From positions 2,604,001 through 2,668,000 of the forward strand of contig OZ220747.1 in the NCBI GenBank assembly GCA_965117015.1: DNA of 64,000 bases, read 5' to 3'. The notes under the pieces were generated by a model, which saw nothing but the letters and a program-made list of their open reading frames with translations, made no database searches and was not told the origin of the DNA. Source of the stretch: Aldehydirespirator sp965117015. GTDB lineage: Bacteria; Actinomycetota; Acidimicrobiia; Acidimicrobiales; Aldehydirespiratoraceae. Position numbers and translations under genes: made by a program. Below, one piece after another: positions 61,891 through 64,000 of the stretch. Position 1 is the first letter of the stretch; the number at the start of each line of letters is the position of its first letter.

Positions 61891-63192
61891 TCACTGGCAG
61901 GATTGCTGTAGCGATTCCTTGAAGGCGGCGACTCCCCGGTGGTCGACGCTGGCGAAGACTTGGCCGGCACGCCAAGCAGCGTCTGCGACTGCCGTTGCAG
62001 CATTCGCGACGTATCGGTCGATGGGTAGAACGATCGCTGCGGCGCGGCGGGCCGAGAACGCGGCGTCATGTTGTGGCGATTGTCCCTTTGAGCGCATGTC
62101 CCGAAAGGCCTCGGTGTAGGCGTCGGCGCCTGCGGTTGTGCCGTGTTGTTCTGCGAGGGCTCTCGCGGCCTCGCGGGCTTGCACCGCGATCCTGGCAGCC
62201 TCAGCGGCGGCTTCGGTAGCGGTTTGGGCGTCAGCGGCCTCAATCGCGAAGCTGGCGGCGGCTTCAGCGCCTGATCGGGCTGCCGCCACGTGGGCTTGAG
62301 TGTCGGTGGTTATGGCCTCCCAGTCGCCATCGGCTTGAGCGGCGCGGTATATGGCCCAGGCAGCATCCCTTGCGTCGCCTGCCGCAGCTTGAGCTGCCGA
62401 GGCGGCGGTGCCGGTGGCGTCCCTTGCGGCTTCCGCGTCTTGGGCAGCCTCAACGGCGTCTTGGAGGGCTTCGGTGGCCTTGAACCAGGCCTGTGACGCA
62501 TCAAGCGGGGCTGGTTCGGGTTGTGGGGCTTCGACGGCTTGGGCTGGCTCGTCGCTGTCGGAGTACGCAGCGGCGGTCAACCGTGCTGCGGTCTCGGTGG
62601 CCTCATGGGCGAAGTCGAACGCGGCCACAGTGTCAGCGGAGGCGGCGACGCGGTAGGCCTCAAAGGCCCGATCGAGGGCAACTTGCAGTGTCGAGTCCTC
62701 CACCCCGCCACCCAACACGATCGCTTCGTTGCTGAAGATCAGCCCTGCGGCTCGCCATCGGATCGTGCCATAGTCACCTGCGGCGAACACATAGTCGGCA
62801 TAGGCGTCCTGGGCGACTTCGCCGGCTTCGGCCCGATCCAGGTCGTCGGTGGCCGCTTCATGGACGCGAACCGCAGCCTCATGCGCTGCTGCCGCGGCCT
62901 CGGTTTCGGCTCGGGTCTGATCCTCGCCATCCCACAGCGCCTGCACCCTCGCGCACCACGCGAACCGCTCATCCAGTCGCACCGGCTCCGCATTGACCGC
63001 CGCGTCGTTGCTCGGCTCCGCCTCGGACGCGAGAGGAGCCGCTGGGTTTGAATCGCCGTTCGGGTCGGCTGCAGAAACTGCCGAATCGAGGTCCGCGTTC
63101 TCCGCGGGATCAGACGGAGAGAGGTCGTCAGCGCATCCTGCAGCCACCAGCACGGCCACGAGAATCGCGAGCATGACACCGCTTCGGGACAT
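61891..63192 (-). CDS. Alanine-rich lipoprotein with long helical region
   Basis: A 433-aa protein. MSRSGVMLAILVAVLVAAGC is a lipoprotein signal with lipobox VAAGC. After an acidic linker the chain is dominated by alanine/glutamate helices with heptad-like spacing (residues about 90-390), without internal membrane segments, ending in SLQQSCQ. ATG 63192 has a GAAGGGAG ribosome site that can be masked by a hairpin (63196-63262). No family recognised; a surface or spacer protein such as an exclusion or mating-pair factor is a guess from context. Confidence 0.75.
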   Translation of the reverse strand: MSRSGVMLAILVAVLVAAGCADDLSPSDPAENADLDSAVSAADPNGDSNPAAPLASEAEPSNDAAVNAEPVRLDERFAWCARVQALWDGEDQTRAETEAAAAAHEAAVRVHEAATDDLDRAEAGEVAQDAYADYVFAAGDYGTIRWRAAGLIFSNEAIVLGGGVEDSTLQVALDRAFEAYRVAASADTVAAFDFAHEATETAARLTAAAYSDSDEPAQAVEAPQPEPAPLDASQAWFKATEALQDAVEAAQDAEAARDATGTAASAAQAAAGDARDAAWAIYRAAQADGDWEAITTDTQAHVAAARSGAEAAASFAIEAADAQTATEAAAEAARIAVQAREAARALAEQHGTTAGADAYTEAFRDMRSKGQSPQHDAAFSARRAAAIVLPIDRYVANAATAVADAAWRAGQVFASVDHRGVAAFKESLQQSCQ

Positions 63193-63195
63193 GGT

Positions 63196-63262
63196 GGCTC
63201 CCTTCGGTGAGTCGGGCGTTGAATTGCCGTCCAACACCGTGTGACCTGACCCGAAGGGAGCC
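63196..63262 (-). promoter_or_regulatory. Hairpin that can mask the lipoprotein ribosome site
   Basis: On the minus strand GGCTCCCTTCGG (63262-63251) pairs perfectly with CCGAAGGGAGCC (63207-63196), which contains the ribosome site three bases before ATG 63192. A 43-base loop lies between. If the message starts upstream, translation would depend on opening this 12-bp stem. Confidence 0.55.
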
Positions 63263-63388
63263 ATGGCAACGCCACGGCTCACTGAGTGGCCAAGTCACTG
63301 AAGGGATTTCGGCAAAACCCCGATGTTGGACGGCAGGAGCCACGGTAGCGGCGCCCGACAGGCTTAGGCAACCGACTCATCCAGGGCA

Positions 63389-63436
63389 GGGCAACTCGGA
63401 CGAACCTGCATGGCAGGTTTCCCTCAGAAGTTGCCC
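63389..63436. other. Nested inverted repeats in a divergent intergenic region
   Basis: Outer arms GGGCAACT (63389-63396) and AGTTGCCC (63429-63436) enclose inner arms AACCTGC (63403-63409) and GCAGGTT (63413-63419) with loop ATG. It lies between the lipoprotein and vsr genes and may be a structured leader, a regulator site or a recombination site. The rest of 63263-63551 has no recognised gene. Confidence 0.45.
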
Positions 63437-63551
63437 ATCCGAACAAGTAACAATCTGAGACTGTTATCGCCGCGGCAATCCAAGTCCCGGCCGTCGCGTT
63501 AGTTCGCAATGGCGATCACTCAGTCCGGGGCCAAACGCTAGGGTCCTGAGG

Positions 63552-64000
63552 GTGGCGGATGGCTCTGGGAGCGGGTCGTGGGCTTCGTCGCCTGGTACGC
63601 GCAAGTCGATGCAGGGCAACCGGAGCCGCGACACGAAGCCAGAGTTGGCTGTGCGGTCTGCCGTGCACCGGCGGGGTCTTCGTTTCCGGGTCTCGGTCCG
63701 GCCCCAGCCTGAGCTTCCCCGCACAGCCGATCTGGTACTGGGCAAGAGCAGGATCGCGGTGTTCGTGGACGGCTGCTACTGGCACGGCTGCCCCGAGCAC
63801 CGCACCCAGCCCGCTACCAACGCCGAGTATTGGGCCGACAAGATGGCCCGCAACATCGAACGGGACGCCGAGACCACCGACTACCTGCAGCGGGCCGGAT
63901 GGACGGTGCTGAGATTCTGGGAGCACGAGGACCCAGAGATGGTGGCCGACCGTGTACAGGAATCAGTACGCGACGTGCTCCGGAACGAGACCGACGCAGG
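63552..64000 (+). CDS. vsr: Very-short-patch repair endonuclease (partial)
   Basis: The frame from GTG 63552 is open to the window end (149 codons). RSRDTKPELAVRSAVHRRGLRFRV, then RTADLVLGKSRIAVFVDGCYWHGCPEH, NAEYWADKMARNIERDAETTDYLQRAGWTVLRFWEHE are the consecutive Vsr motifs, including the catalytic Asp in TADLV and the zinc Cys/His cluster. Vsr nicks next to T:G mismatches that arise by deamination of 5-methylcytosine, so a cytosine-5 methyltransferase gene is expected nearby, probably just beyond the edge. An internal ATG at 63609 (MQGNRSRDTKPE) is an alternative start. Confidence 0.88.
   Translation, partial: MADGSGSGSWASSPGTRKSMQGNRSRDTKPELAVRSAVHRRGLRFRVSVRPQPELPRTADLVLGKSRIAVFVDGCYWHGCPEHRTQPATNAEYWADKMARNIERDAETTDYLQRAGWTVLRFWEHEDPEMVADRVQESVRDVLRNETDA

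Noticed and set aside
61687..61911. Plus-strand 74-codon frame
   Set aside because: No ribosome site and it overlaps the end of the convergent lipoprotein gene; nothing recognisable in it.
63389..63436. Integron attC site
   Set aside because: Nested dyads recall attC, but no integron integrase, no consensus core sites and no second copy were seen.

Overview
The window is a GC-rich, densely packed chromosomal segment that looks actinobacterial, most likely of the Acidimicrobiia type. The evidence is gene content and order: manB, Trm112-like, SIS isomerase and ahcY in a row; comF, hpf, secA, prfB, ftsE and ftsX in a row; F420-type LLM oxidoreductases; many GTG/TTG starts and ATGA/GTGA overlaps. 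No rRNA, complete tRNA gene or CRISPR array was seen. The organism assignment is inferred from the sequence alone.

Core chromosome, about 1-33 kb. 1-5.7 kb: end of a large membrane protein, a family 2 glycosyltransferase, phosphomannomutase, a Trm112-like protein, a phosphosugar isomerase-like SIS protein and S-adenosylhomocysteine hydrolase. 5.7-9.6 kb: an LLM oxidoreductase, an SDR and two tandem NAD-dependent epimerase paralogues. 9.7-16.4 kb: short ComF, hibernation factor, SecA, RF2 and FtsEX. 16.4-25.3 kb: alanine dehydrogenase with a divergent Lrp-type regulator, acyl-CoA dehydrogenase, zinc alcohol dehydrogenase, an antitoxin-like HTH protein, a PrmA-like methyltransferase, a TetR regulator, a second LLM oxidoreductase and a phosphotransferase-fold protein. 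25.3-33 kb holds the most unusual core genes: a ligand-gated potassium-channel-like protein (glutamate-receptor layout) with an N-terminal glycine-betaine-binding domain; a thioredoxin-like gene with an in-frame UGA followed by a SECIS-like hairpin (probable selenoprotein); a second TetR gene with no standard start at the expected place; and a one-protein two-component system.

Accessory region, about 33-64 kb. It opens with a P4-type tyrosine recombinase whose 5' end contains a tRNA T-arm-like sequence. Cargo: a SIR2-domain protein (905 aa); an AlbA_2-domain protein; a three-gene graspetide-type RiPP cluster (four-repeat precursor, ATP-grasp ligase, membrane protein) translated by overlapping starts; fragments of a second integrase bracketing a PD-(D/E)XK nuclease-like gene; a five-gene overlapping operon (DNA methyltransferase, 64-aa protein, SMC-like ATPase, unknown 333-aa protein, SIR2 protein) behind a large inverted repeat; and a DprA-like protein. 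From 52 kb conjugation genes appear: a MobF relaxase, an AlpA-like regulator and an AbiE-type toxin-antitoxin pair in one operon, an oriT-like region with inverted repeats, a protein with two HTH repeats behind a duplicated promoter, two uncharacterised mobile-element genes, a lipoprotein, and a Vsr endonuclease running off the right edge.

The core genes serve envelope sugar supply, methyl-cycle upkeep, secretion, translation and division. The accessory part reads as an integrative, probably once conjugative, element loaded with candidate defence and peptide-modification systems. The leading candidates for undescribed biology are the betaine-domain channel, the selenoprotein with a U-G-C motif, the graspetide operon with its membrane partner, and the methyltransferase-SMC-SIR2 operon.
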